Source: JACPFV01 sp035526825
GTDB lineage: Bacteria; Pseudomonadota; Gammaproteobacteria; Nevskiales; Nevskiaceae
Length of the DNA: 64,000 bases
Direction: 5' to 3'
NCBI GenBank assembly: GCA_035526825.1
Contig: DATLBT010000132.1
Location: forward strand, 49,001 to 113,000
The translations under genes and the position numbers were made by a program. The notes under the pieces were generated by a model. It was not told the origin of the DNA and searched no databases. It saw only the letters and a program-made list of their open reading frames with translations. Below are positions 15,619 to 24,049 of this stretch, piece after piece. The first letter of the stretch is position 1. Each line of letters begins with the position of its first letter.

Positions 15619-16668
15619 ATGCCGGTTTTCAAGCATCCGGAGTTTGACAACCATGAACTGGTCGCACACCACGCCGACCCGCGCACGGGGCTTCGCGCGA
15701 TCATCGCCGTACACAATACTGCGCTCGGCAAGGGCCTGGGTGGTTGTCGCATGTGGCCCTACGGCAGCGAGGACGAAGCGCTGACCGACGTGCTGCGTTT
15801 GTCGCGCGGCATGACCTACAAGGCGGCGCTGGCCGACTTGCCGCAGGGCGGCGGCAAGAGTGTGATCCTCGGCGATCCGCGCCGCGACAAGACGCCGGAA
15901 ATGATGCGGGCCATGGGCCGCTTCGTCGACAGCCTCGGCGGCAAGTACGTCGTCGCGGAGGACTCGGGTACGAGCGTGGCGGACATCCACGTCATGGCCG
16001 AGGAGACGAAGCACGTCGGTGGGCTCGCCGACGAGAAGTCCGCAGCAGCCGGCCGCACCGGCGATCCGTCGCCGGCCACGGCCTACGGCACCTACGTCGG
16101 CATCCTCGCCGCGGTCAGGGCGCAGCTCGGGCGCGCCGACGTGAAAGGGCTGCGCGTGGCGATCCAGGGCGTCGGCAACGTCGGCTATCGACTCGCCAAG
16201 CACCTGCATGAAGGCGGTGCGCAGCTATGGGTCACCGACATCCACCCCCCTGCGGTCGAGCGTTGCGTCAAGGAATTCGGTGCCACCGCGGTGCCGATGG
16301 AGGCGATTTTCACCGTCGCGGCTGACGTTTTCGCGCCATGCGCGCTGGGCGCGGTGATCAATGACCGCACGCTGCCGCTGCTGCGCGCGGGCATCGTCGC
16401 CGGCGCCGCCAACAACCAGCTGGCCGAGCCGCGTCACGGCCGCATGCTGATGGAAAAGGGTGTGCTGTACGCGCCGGATTACGTCATCAACGCCGGCGGC
16501 ATCATCGACATCCACTACGAGGGGCCGGGTTACGATCCCGCCAGGGTCAAGGCCCACCTCGACCTCATCGGCACGACGCTGGCGACGGTCTTCGAGCGCT
16601 CGCGCATGGAACAGCGGCCGACCGGCGAGATCGCGGATCGCATGGCCGAGGAAAGATTCAGGAAGTAA
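15619..16668 (+). CDS. Leucine dehydrogenase-type Glu/Leu/Phe/Val dehydrogenase
   Basis: A 349-residue NAD-dependent amino acid dehydrogenase that deaminates branched-chain amino acids to keto acids. The substrate lysines are in GMTYKAALADLPQGGGKSVI, and the Rossmann fold is marked by IQGVGNVGYRLAKHL with VTDIHPPAVER after the second strand. The closing segment PDYVINAGGIIDIHYEG is typical of leucine dehydrogenases. GAGG lies 6 bases before the ATG. Phenylalanine or valine specificity cannot be excluded from sequence alone. Divergent from the thiolase, consistent with leucine catabolism. Confidence 0.9.
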   Translation: MPVFKHPEFDNHELVAHHADPRTGLRAIIAVHNTALGKGLGGCRMWPYGSEDEALTDVLRLSRGMTYKAALADLPQGGGKSVILGDPRRDKTPEMMRAMGRFVDSLGGKYVVAEDSGTSVADIHVMAEETKHVGGLADEKSAAAGRTGDPSPATAYGTYVGILAAVRAQLGRADVKGLRVAIQGVGNVGYRLAKHLHEGGAQLWVTDIHPPAVERCVKEFGATAVPMEAIFTVAADVFAPCALGAVINDRTLPLLRAGIVAGAANNQLAEPRHGRMLMEKGVLYAPDYVINAGGIIDIHYEGPGYDPARVKAHLDLIGTTLATVFERSRMEQRPTGEIADRMAEERFRK

Positions 16669-16672
16669 AGCC

Positions 16673-16755
16673 GTGTCATCCCGAGCGCAGCGAGGGATCG
16701 CGTCCCTTATGGCATCCCGTCTGCAACGCGATCCCTCGCTTACGCTCGGGATAAC
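16673..16755. repeat. REP-like palindromic repeat, copy 1
   Basis: GTGTCATCCCGAGCGCAGCG begins a left arm that continues to GATCGCGT (about 16705), and the right arm (about 16732-16755) reads back as ACGCGATCCCTCGC then CTCGGGATAACA. A similar element occurs at 46759-46846. It lies between the ends of the leucine dehydrogenase and mlaA genes. Such elements are usually dispersed in many copies and affect mRNA stability or act as terminators. Confidence 0.75.
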
Positions 16756-16760
16756 AGGGG

Positions 16761-17510
16761 TTACTCCTCCGACGCTTCCTTGATCGCCGCGGCATCCGCC
16801 GCGGCATCCGAGTCATCGTCGAACCCGAAGTCTTCCTTCGGCGGATTGCCGTCGTAGACCTTGTTCTGACGGTTCTGCAGGTAGATCGACCGCACAAACA
16901 CATAGCGGTCGAGCTGCTGCTCGAGGAACTGGTCGGCGCCGAGCAACGCGGCGCGATCATCCACCGCATGCAGCACCGACAGGCCGTAAGTCACGGCCGG
17001 TTCATCGACATACGGGAGGATACTGGTCGCGCTGTTGGCGAAACGGCCGACCAGGTCGCGATTGTTGGACGGACCGAACAGCGGCAGCATCAAGTACCAG
17101 CCCGGACCCACGCCCCAGTAACCGAGCGTCTGGCCGAAATCCTCGTCGTTTTCGGGAATGCCCGTGGGCGTGGCGACATCGAGCAGGCCGCCAAGCCCGA
17201 AGGTGCTGTTGACCAGGAATCGCGAGAGGTCCTGGCCCGACTGCAGGAGCTTGAGCTGCAGCACGTCGTTGACGATGACGGTCGGATAGAAAAGATTGGA
17301 GAAGAAGTTGCGTACGCCGGCGCGCGCGATGTCCGGCATGACCGTGTCGTAGCCCTTGGCCACCGGCCGCAGCACGTAGCGGTCTGCGGTCTCGTTGAAC
17401 GAGTAGACCACGCGGTTTACCGGCTCGAGGGGGTCGGACGGGTCGTCTGGCGGGCTATGCGCGCAGCCGGCGAGCAGCGCCGTCGCGAGCAGCGCAGGGG
17501 CGTGTTTCAG
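16761..17510 (-). CDS. mlaA: MlaA, outer-membrane lipid-asymmetry lipoprotein
   Basis: MlaA removes misplaced phospholipids from the outer leaflet and passes them to MlaC. The core motif NRVVYSFNETADRYVLRPVA and the FGLGGLLDVATPTG stretch are clear. A GTG at 17411 would give only 216 residues and no signal peptide. In the same frame a CTG at 17510 gives 249 residues with (M)KHAPALLATALLAGC, a perfect lipobox with Cys16, and its first bases overlap the mlaB stop as CTGA. No ATG, GTG or TTG lies upstream in frame, so I infer a CTG initiator. Expected length in this family is about 250. It is the last gene of the mla operon. Confidence 0.88.
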   Translation of the reverse strand: MKHAPALLATALLAGCAHSPPDDPSDPLEPVNRVVYSFNETADRYVLRPVAKGYDTVMPDIARAGVRNFFSNLFYPTVIVNDVLQLKLLQSGQDLSRFLVNSTFGLGGLLDVATPTGIPENDEDFGQTLGYWGVGPGWYLMLPLFGPSNNRDLVGRFANSATSILPYVDEPAVTYGLSVLHAVDDRAALLGADQFLEQQLDRYVFVRSIYLQNRQNKVYDGNPPKEDFGFDDDSDAAADAAAIKEASEE

Positions 17511-17776
17511 GACAGCGCCAGCAACGGCGTCAGGCCGAAGAAGTCGGCGAGGCGGCGCAGCTTTTCCGGGGCGCGGGTGCAGCGCAGCTCGCGACCCGCC
17601 GCGCGCGCCGCGCGGGCGAGTTCGAGCAGCAGCGCAAGGCCCGCGCTGTCCACCCGTGTCACGCCGGACAGGTCAATCTCCATCGGCCCCTGACCCTGCG
17701 AAACCTGCGACCGCGAGCCGTCGAGCAGCTCGCGCGCACGCGCGAAGGTCAGTTCGCCGGCGAGCGAAAGGCTCAT
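17507..17776 (-). CDS. mlaB: MlaB, STAS-domain subunit of the Mla transporter
   Basis: The 89-residue product is a single STAS domain: LSLAGELTFARARELLD, the strand MEIDLSGVTRVDSAGLALLL and the helix EKLRRLADFFGLTPLLAL. The serine in DSAGLA sits where STAS proteins place their phosphorylatable residue. MlaB binds MlaF and stabilises the ABC complex at the inner membrane. The ATG overlaps the mlaC stop (ATGA). Its own stop overlaps the proposed mlaA start. Confidence 0.85.
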   Translation of the reverse strand: MSLSLAGELTFARARELLDGSRSQVSQGQGPMEIDLSGVTRVDSAGLALLLELARAARAAGRELRCTRAPEKLRRLADFFGLTPLLALS

Positions 17777-18408
17777 TGCTTGCTCGCGCCCGCGACGGGA
17801 GCGATGGCCTGGCCGCCTTCGAGCTTGGCGATGACCGCGTCGAGCGAGGTCTTCTTGATCTCGGAGTTGATCTGGCTGCGGAAGCTCGTAATCAGCGAAA
17901 GGTTCTCGATGATGATGTCGTAGACCTTCCACTCGCCATCCCTCAGGCGCATGGCGAAGCCGATCGGCACCGGCGGCTTGCCACCCTGGCGCACCAGCTT
18001 GGACTGCACGGTGACATCCTTGGCGTCCGGCGCCATGCGCAGGGGCTGCCACTCGGCCTTGACCTGGCTGTTGTACTCAACCAGCGCGTCGGCGTACGAG
18101 TTCACCAGCATGACCTTGAAGGCCTTCTCGAAGCGCGTGCGCTGGTCGTCGCTCGCGGTCTTCCAGTGACGCGCCAGGATCAACTGCGCGATGTAGCGCG
18201 AGTCGAACTTGGGCACGATGACCTGGTCGACGTAGGCGTACAACTTCTTCTTGTCGGCGCGGAATTCCTTCTCCCGCGATGAGATTTCGTTCTGCAGCTT
18301 GGTCGTGGTCTCCTTGACCACCTCGTCTGGCGGCGTCGGCGCTGCCTGCGCCGAAAGAGCCATCAAGCCTGCAGCACCTGCGATCAAAAATTTGCGAATA
18401 ACGCTCAC
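17773..18408 (-). CDS. mlaC: MlaC, periplasmic phospholipid-binding protein
   Basis: MlaC ferries phospholipids across the periplasm between MlaA and MlaFEDB. I choose the GTG at 18408 because AAGGAG lies eight bases upstream; a GTG at 18417 overlapping the mlaD stop is also possible. The 211-residue product has a signal peptide (SVIRKFLIAGAAGLMALSAQA) and family features such as LYAYVDQVIVPKFDSRYIAQ, FKVMLVNSYADAL and the late DGEWKVYDIIIENLSLI. It lies directly after mlaD and overlaps mlaB. Confidence 0.9.
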   Translation of the reverse strand: MSVIRKFLIAGAAGLMALSAQAAPTPPDEVVKETTTKLQNEISSREKEFRADKKKLYAYVDQVIVPKFDSRYIAQLILARHWKTASDDQRTRFEKAFKVMLVNSYADALVEYNSQVKAEWQPLRMAPDAKDVTVQSKLVRQGGKPPVPIGFAMRLRDGEWKVYDIIIENLSLITSFRSQINSEIKKTSLDAVIAKLEGGQAIAPVAGASKQ

Positions 18409-18413
18409 AGCTT

Positions 18414-18893
18414 TCACTCCTTGTCCTTGTCCTTCGCGCCGCCCGAACCCATGCCGGCCACGAACTGGCCGATCAGGTTTTCGAGCACCAGCGCCGACTG
18501 CGTGAACTTGATGGTGTCGCCGTCGGCCAGGTTGGTCTCCTCGCCGCCGGGCGACAGCCCGATGTACTGCTCGCCGAGCAAGCCGGCCGTGAAGATGTTG
18601 GCCGCCGTGTCCTTCGGCAGGAAGTTGTAGCCGTTCTCGATGCGCATGGTCACTTTCGCTTCGAAGCTGTCCGGGTTTATTACGATGGTACGCACCCTTC
18701 CGATGCGCACGCCCGCGAGCGTCACCGCCGCACCCGGCTTGAGGCCGCCGATGTTCTCGAAATCGGCGCTGACTTCGTAGCCGCCTTCGCCGCCGCCGGT
18801 CACGGATGCGACGCGAAACGTGAGGATGAAGACCGCCGCCACCCCGAGGGTGAAGAACAGCCCGACCAGCAGTTCCAACGCTTTGGTTTGCAT
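18414..18893 (-). CDS. mlaD: MlaD, MCE-domain subunit of the Mla transporter
   Basis: MlaD forms the hexameric MCE ring on the inner membrane. The 159-residue product has an N-terminal membrane helix (LELLVGLFFTLGVAAVFILT), then the MCE domain beginning YEVSADFENIGGLKPGAAVT and GVRIGRVRTI. The C-terminal helix VLENLIGQFVAGMGS that forms the central pore is present, ending in a charged KDKDKE tail. GGAGAG is six bases before the ATG. Length matches E. coli-type MlaD (about 180) minus part of the tail. Confidence 0.92.
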   Translation of the reverse strand: MQTKALELLVGLFFTLGVAAVFILTFRVASVTGGGEGGYEVSADFENIGGLKPGAAVTLAGVRIGRVRTIVINPDSFEAKVTMRIENGYNFLPKDTAANIFTAGLLGEQYIGLSPGGEETNLADGDTIKFTQSALVLENLIGQFVAGMGSGGAKDKDKE

Positions 18894-18938
18894 CTCTTTT
18901 CTCTCCGCCTAGCTTATACGGGACGCCTGAACGCTGTC

Positions 18939-19712
18939 TTAAAAGCCCTTGAACATGAACGCCGTGAGGATGAAATCCAGCGCGAGGATCGCCAACGAGG
19001 AAGTCACCACCGTGGCCTTGGTCGCATCCGACACACCCGCGGAGGTGGGCGCGGCGTGGTAGCCCTGGTAAACCGCGATCCACGAAATGACGGTGCCGAA
19101 GACGACGCTCTTGACGATGCCGTTCCAGATGTCGGCCCACTCGACCTGCGCCTGGATCTGCGACCAGTAGGCGCCGTCGTCGACGCCCAGCACCACGACC
19201 CCCATCAGGTGACCGCCGGCCACGCCGATGGCCATGACGCAGAAGATCGCCGACAGCAGCGGCATCGCGAGGAAGCCCGCGACGAAGCGCGGCGCGACTA
19301 CGCGTTTGACCGGGTCGACGGCCATCATCTCCATGCCCGACAACTGGTCGGTGGCGCGCATCAGGCCGATCTCGGCGGCCAGCGCTGAACCGGCACGGCC
19401 GGCGAACAGCAGTCCCGTCACCACGGGACCGAGTTCGCGCACCGTCACCAGCGCCACGAACACGCCGAGCGATTCCTCCGCGCCGAAGCCGACCAGCGTG
19501 CGGTAGCCCTGCAGCGCCAGCACCATGCCGATGAAGGTGCCCGACACCACGATGATGACCAGCGACAGCACGCCGACCGCGTAGACCTGCTGGGCCACCA
19601 GCCGTGGCCGCGCCAGCGCCTGCGGCACCGCCGCGAGCACCGAGCCGAGGAAGATATTGGCGCGGCCCGCGCCGCGCAGGAAGTCGGTAACGATGTCGAT
19701 GGCGCGTTTCAT
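18939..19712 (-). CDS. mlaE: MlaE, ABC permease of the Mla phospholipid transporter
   Basis: A 257-residue polytopic inner-membrane protein. Hallmark MlaE residues are in VRELGPVVTGLLFAGRAGSA, followed by AAEIGLMRATDQLSGMEMMA and VDPVKRVVAPRF. The C-terminus ends AFMFKGF. MlaE houses the lipid channel between MlaF and MlaD. Its ATG overlaps the mlaF stop (ATGA), and 45 bp separate it from mlaD. Confidence 0.94.
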   Translation of the reverse strand: MKRAIDIVTDFLRGAGRANIFLGSVLAAVPQALARPRLVAQQVYAVGVLSLVIIVVSGTFIGMVLALQGYRTLVGFGAEESLGVFVALVTVRELGPVVTGLLFAGRAGSALAAEIGLMRATDQLSGMEMMAVDPVKRVVAPRFVAGFLAMPLLSAIFCVMAIGVAGGHLMGVVVLGVDDGAYWSQIQAQVEWADIWNGIVKSVVFGTVISWIAVYQGYHAAPTSAGVSDATKATVVTSSLAILALDFILTAFMFKGF

Positions 19713-20512
19713 GCGGCTCCCAGCAGGTCCTGCGCGTAATCCGGCGCGCGGGCATGGAACGGCACCGGCCCGTCGGCCAGGCCCTTGAGGAATTGCTGCA
19801 TGCCGGGGTCCGTCGAGTTGCGGATCTCCTCGGCAGTGCCTTTCGCCGCCACCTTGCCGTTGGATAGCAGGTAGACGTAGTCGCTGATGTCGAGGGTCTC
19901 GGCGACATCGTGCGACACGATGATCGAGGTCAGCCCCAGCGCGTCATTGAGCTTGCGCACCAGGCGTGCGAGCACGCCGAGCGAAAGCGGATCCTGCCCG
20001 GTAAACGGCTCGTCGTACATGACGAGTTGCGGATCGAGCGCGACCGCGCGGGCGAATGCGATGCGCCGCTGCTGGCCGCCGGACAGCTGGTCGGGAAACA
20101 GGCTGCGCGCGCCGCGCAGGCCGACGGCGTCGAGCTTCATCAGCACCAAATCCGCGATCATCGACTCGGGCAGGCCGCTGTGCTCGCGCAACGGGAAAGC
20201 CACGTTGTCGAACACGTTGAGGTCGCTGAGCAGCGCCCCGAACTGGAACATCAGGCCCATCTTCTTGCGCAGCTCGAACAGCGCCTTGCGCGAGAGCTTG
20301 GCCGGCTCAACGCCGTCGACCTCGATCGTGCCGGCCTGCGGCTTGAATTCGCCGCCAATCAGTCGCAGGAGGGTGGTCTTGCCGATGCCGCTCGGGCCCA
20401 TGACGGCGGTGACCTTGCCGCGCTCGAAATCGAAGTCGGCGCCATCGAAAATGACGCGCGGACCGAAGCGGAAATGCAGGCCGCGCGCCCGGACCAGGAT
20501 ATGGGAGCTCAT
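19709..20512 (-). CDS. mlaF: MlaF, ATPase of the Mla phospholipid transporter
   Basis: The 267-residue ABC ATPase has Walker A GPSGIGKTT (about 39-47), the signature LSGGQQRRIAFARA, Walker B LVMYDEPF and the switch His in IVSHDVAE. The start MSSHILVRARGLHFRFG and the RALF-type loop fit MlaF. It powers transport through MlaE. The gene follows lipB by 12 bp and overlaps mlaE, so mla is transcribed with the upstream cell-wall cluster unless an internal promoter exists. Confidence 0.93.
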   Translation of the reverse strand: MSSHILVRARGLHFRFGPRVIFDGADFDFERGKVTAVMGPSGIGKTTLLRLIGGEFKPQAGTIEVDGVEPAKLSRKALFELRKKMGLMFQFGALLSDLNVFDNVAFPLREHSGLPESMIADLVLMKLDAVGLRGARSLFPDQLSGGQQRRIAFARAVALDPQLVMYDEPFTGQDPLSLGVLARLVRKLNDALGLTSIIVSHDVAETLDISDYVYLLSNGKVAAKGTAEEIRNSTDPGMQQFLKGLADGPVPFHARAPDYAQDLLGAA

Positions 20513-20524
20513 GAACCCCGGATG

Positions 20525-21160
20525 TTAACCGACGCGGGAAAGTCGCCGCAGGAGGATGGGCTCGAGGTCGTGGCTGACCCGGTCCGCATCGGCTGGCCCG
20601 CCAAGGTCCGAGGTTTGCGTCATGCGCATGCCGGCGAGCCCGCAAGGGTTGATCCGGTCGAAGGGTTCGAGGTCCATCGCCACGTTGAGGGACAAGCCGT
20701 GATAGGTACAGCCCTTGCGCACACGCAGTCCGAGCGAGCCGATCTTGCGGCCGTCCACGTACACGCCCGGGGCATCGCTGCGCGCGACGGCCGTGATGCC
20801 GTAGCCGGCGAGGCACTCGATCATCGACTGCTCGAGACGAGTCACCAGCGAGCGGATGCCGTAGCCGCGCCGGTGCAGGTCGACCATGACGTAGCCGACC
20901 AATTGGCCGGGGCCATGGTAAGTGACCTGGCCGCCGCGGTCGGACTGCACGACCGGGATGTCTCCCGGCATCAGCACGTGCTCGGCTTTGCCGGCCTGAC
21001 CCTGCGTGAACACCGGCGGATGCTCGAGCCACCACAGCTCGTCGGGAGATTCCGGCGTGCGCGCGTGCGTGAGCTCGCGCATGCGCTGGTAGGTGCTGGC
21101 ATACGGCTGCGTGCCGAGGCGGCGCACCGCCGCGGTGGCCTCAGCCGTAACGGTGGTCAT
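20525..21160 (-). CDS. lipB: Octanoyl-[acyl-carrier-protein]:protein N-octanoyltransferase (LipB)
   Basis: LipB moves octanoyl from ACP onto lipoyl domains, the first step in endogenous lipoate synthesis. In the 211-residue product from ATG 21160 the catalytic Lys139 (DGRKIGSLG) and Cys173 (INPCGLAGM) are present, with the GGQVTYHGPGQLVGY motif. The gene overlaps the aminotransferase stop by 20 bases. lipA, usually adjacent, is not in the window; the next gene is mlaF instead. Confidence 0.93.
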   Translation of the reverse strand: MTTVTAEATAAVRRLGTQPYASTYQRMRELTHARTPESPDELWWLEHPPVFTQGQAGKAEHVLMPGDIPVVQSDRGGQVTYHGPGQLVGYVMVDLHRRGYGIRSLVTRLEQSMIECLAGYGITAVARSDAPGVYVDGRKIGSLGLRVRKGCTYHGLSLNVAMDLEPFDRINPCGLAGMRMTQTSDLGGPADADRVSHDLEPILLRRLSRVG

Positions 21161-22028
21161 CTTTCTTGATGGCCTGGAACAGCGCGTAAGCCTTCTTCCA
21201 TAGCGGCCCCGGTTTGCGGCCGCCAACCGGCTCACCGTCGATCCGCGTGACCGGCAGCACTTCGCGTGTCGAGCTGGTCAGCCAGATTTCCTCGGCGCTG
21301 CGCAATTCGGTGAGCGTCAGGCGGCGCTCCTGCACGGGAATCTTGTTGGCGCGCAGTTGCGCCACCAGCAGGTCGCGCGTGATGCCGGACAGGATCTCGG
21401 GACTCTTCGACGGCGTGATTACCGAGGTGCCGAGCACCGCGAAGACGTTGCTCGAGCCACCCTCGGTCACGCGGCCGTCGCGGTGCAGGATCGCCTCGTT
21501 GCAGCCCTGCTCGCGCGCGGCGTGCACGGCGAGGACGTTGGCGAGCAGCGCGGTGGACTTGATGTCGCAGCGGCCCCAGCGATTGTCGGCGCGCGTGATC
21601 GCGCCGACGCCGTCGCGCAGCGCCGCTTCGCCGGGGATCGGCAGCGCGCTGCACATGCCGACCACCGTTGGCGGCGTCCCAGCGGGGAAGGCATGTTGGC
21701 GCACCGGCGGCGCGCCGCGTGTGACCTGCAGGTAGACCATGAGGTCATTTCCGGTGACCGGCGCGTTGTCCTTGATCAGGCGATGGACGATGGCGGTCCA
21801 TTGCGCATCGGTATGCGGGTTGGCGATCGCAAGCTCGCGCAGGCTGTGCGACAGGCGCTGCAGGTGATCGGCCAGCGCAAAGGCACGGCCTTGGTACACC
21901 GCACAGACTTCGTAGACACCGTCGCCGAACAGGAAGCCGCGGTCGAGGATCGGGACGCGCGCCTCGCCGAGCGGCAAGTACTGGCCGCCGACGTACGCGA
22001 TCGAATTCAGCGCAGGTTCTGGAACCAC
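21141..22028 (-). CDS. dat: D-amino acid aminotransferase
   Basis: A class IV PLP-dependent aminotransferase of 295 residues (from a GTG at 22028) that interconverts D-amino acids, likely supplying D-Glu or D-Ala for peptidoglycan. The family start IAYVGGQYLPLGEARVPILD, RGFLFGDGVYEV, the PLP Lys in CDIKSTALLANVLA and the ALREQGCNEAILH-type loop followed by TEGGSSNVF are all seen. A CTG at 22010, which overlaps the dacC stop as CTGA, would give the more canonical N-terminus (M)NSIAYV with 289 residues. Next to dacC, the context supports a cell-wall role. Confidence 0.88.
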   Translation of the reverse strand: MVPEPALNSIAYVGGQYLPLGEARVPILDRGFLFGDGVYEVCAVYQGRAFALADHLQRLSHSLRELAIANPHTDAQWTAIVHRLIKDNAPVTGNDLMVYLQVTRGAPPVRQHAFPAGTPPTVVGMCSALPIPGEAALRDGVGAITRADNRWGRCDIKSTALLANVLAVHAAREQGCNEAILHRDGRVTEGGSSNVFAVLGTSVITPSKSPEILSGITRDLLVAQLRANKIPVQERRLTLTELRSAEEIWLTSSTREVLPVTRIDGEPVGGRKPGPLWKKAYALFQAIKKDDHRYG

Positions 22029-23158
22029 ATCTGGATTCCGTCGGACAGCCGGCGCACCAAGCCGCCCTCGGGCAGCGCAGCGAGCGCCACCAGCGGCTCG
22101 CGGCGCAGTACCTTGCCGTCGAGGCTCACCGTCAGCGTTCCTACCGGCTGGCCTTCGACGACCGGCGCGTAAACGGGCTCGTTGACCTGCGCCTCGACCT
22201 TGATGCGGTCCTTCGCACCGTGCGGGATGCTGACCGCGACCGCGGAAACCGCGCCAAGCGCGAGCTCGGTTGCATCGCCATTCCACGCGCGAATGGTCAC
22301 CAGCGGCTGCTTCGCGGCGACCGCGGGCGCCGTCTCGAAGAAACGGAAGCCATAGTTGAGCAGCGCGAGGCTGGCCTCGGCGCGCGCCGCCTCGCTATCC
22401 ATGCCCATCACCACCGAGATCAGGCGGCGGCCATCCCGCAGCGCGGACGCCGACAGGTGATAGCCCGACTCCTCGGTGTGGCCGGTCTTGATGCCGTCCA
22501 CAGTCGGATCGCGCCACAGCAACCGGTTGCGGTTCGGCTGCTTGATCTTGTTGAAGACGAATTCCTTCTCGCTGAACAACTTGTAGGCTTCCGGGAAGTT
22601 GCGCACGAGCGCCGCCGACAGTTTCGCCACGTCGAGTGCGCTGGTGTGCTGTTGCGGGTCGGGCACGCCGGTGGCGTTCATGAAATGCGTGTTGACCATG
22701 CCGAGCTTCTTTGCGTAGGCGTTCATCAGGCCGGCAAAGGTCTCCTCGGCGCCGCCGAGGTGCTCCGCCAGCGCGATGCTGGCGTCGTTGCCCGACTGGA
22801 TGACGATGCCGTGCAGCAAGTCCTGCACCGCAACGCGCTTGCCGACCTCGATGAACATGCGCGACTCCTTCGAGTCCATGCCCTGGCGCCAGGCCTTTTC
22901 ACTGATCAACACCTGGTCGGTCGGCTTGATCCGCCCGTGCTGGATTTCATCGAAGGCAATGTAGGCGGTCATCAGCTTGGTGAGGCTCGCCGGGCCGACG
23001 CGCAGGTCGGGCTCCTTGGCGGCCAGCACCTGCTGGCTTGCGTAATCGAGCAGGACGTAGCTCTTCGCCTTCAGGGACGGCGCGTCGGGCTGGGGCAATG
23101 CAAAGGCCGCGAGGGGGAGCAGGGCGCATAGCGCGGCGGTGAAACGGATCATCTTCAA
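22007..23158 (-). CDS. dacC: D-alanyl-D-alanine carboxypeptidase (PBP5/6 type)
   Basis: Trims the terminal D-Ala from peptidoglycan stems. The 383-residue protein has a signal peptide (to about residue 20), the active-site SLTK (Ser58-Lys61), SGN (122-124) and KTG (224-226). The C-terminal beta domain and a final amphipathic helix (LVRRLSDGIQMWFQNLR) that anchors it to the membrane are as expected for PBP5/6. It lies between rlpA and dat in the elongation cluster. Confidence 0.93.
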   Translation of the reverse strand: MKMIRFTAALCALLPLAAFALPQPDAPSLKAKSYVLLDYASQQVLAAKEPDLRVGPASLTKLMTAYIAFDEIQHGRIKPTDQVLISEKAWRQGMDSKESRMFIEVGKRVAVQDLLHGIVIQSGNDASIALAEHLGGAEETFAGLMNAYAKKLGMVNTHFMNATGVPDPQQHTSALDVAKLSAALVRNFPEAYKLFSEKEFVFNKIKQPNRNRLLWRDPTVDGIKTGHTEESGYHLSASALRDGRRLISVVMGMDSEAARAEASLALLNYGFRFFETAPAVAAKQPLVTIRAWNGDATELALGAVSAVAVSIPHGAKDRIKVEAQVNEPVYAPVVEGQPVGTLTVSLDGKVLRREPLVALAALPEGGLVRRLSDGIQMWFQNLR

Positions 23159-23218
23159 GGGCCCGATGCGGTCGAAAAACGAGCCGCGAATGATACGCCG
23201 CGGAGCGGCACTCCGGGG

Positions 23219-24049
23219 CTACTCGGTGACCGGCTGGGCCTCGTGCTGCTTGGCGGCAAGGCGCTGGCGCGCAGCTTCTCGCCCTGCCGCGTCCTTGAAC
23301 GGCCCCGCGATCACGCGGTGCAGGACGTTGCCGTCGCGCTCGACGCTGCGAATCTCGATGTCGCCGATGCCGAGGCCCGCGATCTCCTCGCGCAAGGCCA
23401 CCGCGTAGACCGGGTCGTCGGTGGTCGCCACTTCCAGAAACAGCGGCGCGGGCGACGGTTCCGGTGCTGGCGCGAGCGGTGGCGAGGCGGGCTCGAGTGC
23501 CTCGACCTCGACCTCGGCCGAGCCGGCCTTCAACATGTCGAGCCGGGTCGCGGCAGCGTAGGACAGGTCGATGATCCGGCCTTCGTGGAACGGCCCGCGA
23601 TCATTGACCTTGACGATCACGCTCTTGCCGTTGGAGATGCGCGTGACGCGCACGTACGTCGGCAGTGGCAAGGTCTTGTGCGCGGCGGTCATCGCGAACA
23701 TGTCGTAGGGCTCGCCGCTGCTGGTGCGCTTGCCGTTGAACTTGGTGCCGTACCACGACGCGCCGCCGCGTTCCTTGTAGCCGGCCGCAGAGTTCATCAC
23801 GAAGTAGCGCTCGCCCATGACCTCGTATTGCTTCGGATTGCCGTATCGGCTGCGCGGCTCGGCCGTCGGCACCGCGTCGGGCAGCGCGTGCAGGTCGGGC
23901 GGCACCGCCGTCGTTTCGGGAAAGCCGTCCGGGCCGGGGCCGGAAGGCGGAATCGGCCGGCTCGGCGTCGTCGAGCAGCCCGATAGCGCCAGGATCAGCG
24001 CGAGCCTCAGCGCGAAGAGCAGCTCAACGCGCAGCGGTGACGTTGCCAT
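23219..24049 (-). CDS. rlpA: RlpA, septal peptidoglycan-binding lipoprotein
   Basis: The ATG at 24049 gives 276 residues with a lipobox LALSGC (Cys about 23). The double-psi barrel (GGASWYGTKFNGKRTSSGE, FAMTAAHKTLP, VKVNDRGPFHEGRIIDLS) contains the residues used by lytic RlpA forms to cut denuded glycans. A SPOR domain (FLEVATTDDP to the end, about 200-276) targets it to division sites. It overlaps the mltB stop by 26 bases, in the usual rodA-mltB-rlpA-dac order. Confidence 0.92.
   Translation of the reverse strand: MATSPLRVELLFALRLALILALSGCSTTPSRPIPPSGPGPDGFPETTAVPPDLHALPDAVPTAEPRSRYGNPKQYEVMGERYFVMNSAAGYKERGGASWYGTKFNGKRTSSGEPYDMFAMTAAHKTLPLPTYVRVTRISNGKSVIVKVNDRGPFHEGRIIDLSYAAATRLDMLKAGSAEVEVEALEPASPPLAPAPEPSPAPLFLEVATTDDPVYAVALREEIAGLGIGDIEIRSVERDGNVLHRVIAGPFKDAAGREAARQRLAAKQHEAQPVTE

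Noticed and set aside
17773..19908. 711-codon frame spanning mlaC to mlaF
   Set aside because: Only its last 211 codons are mlaC; the rest is the wrong frame of mlaD, mlaE and mlaF.
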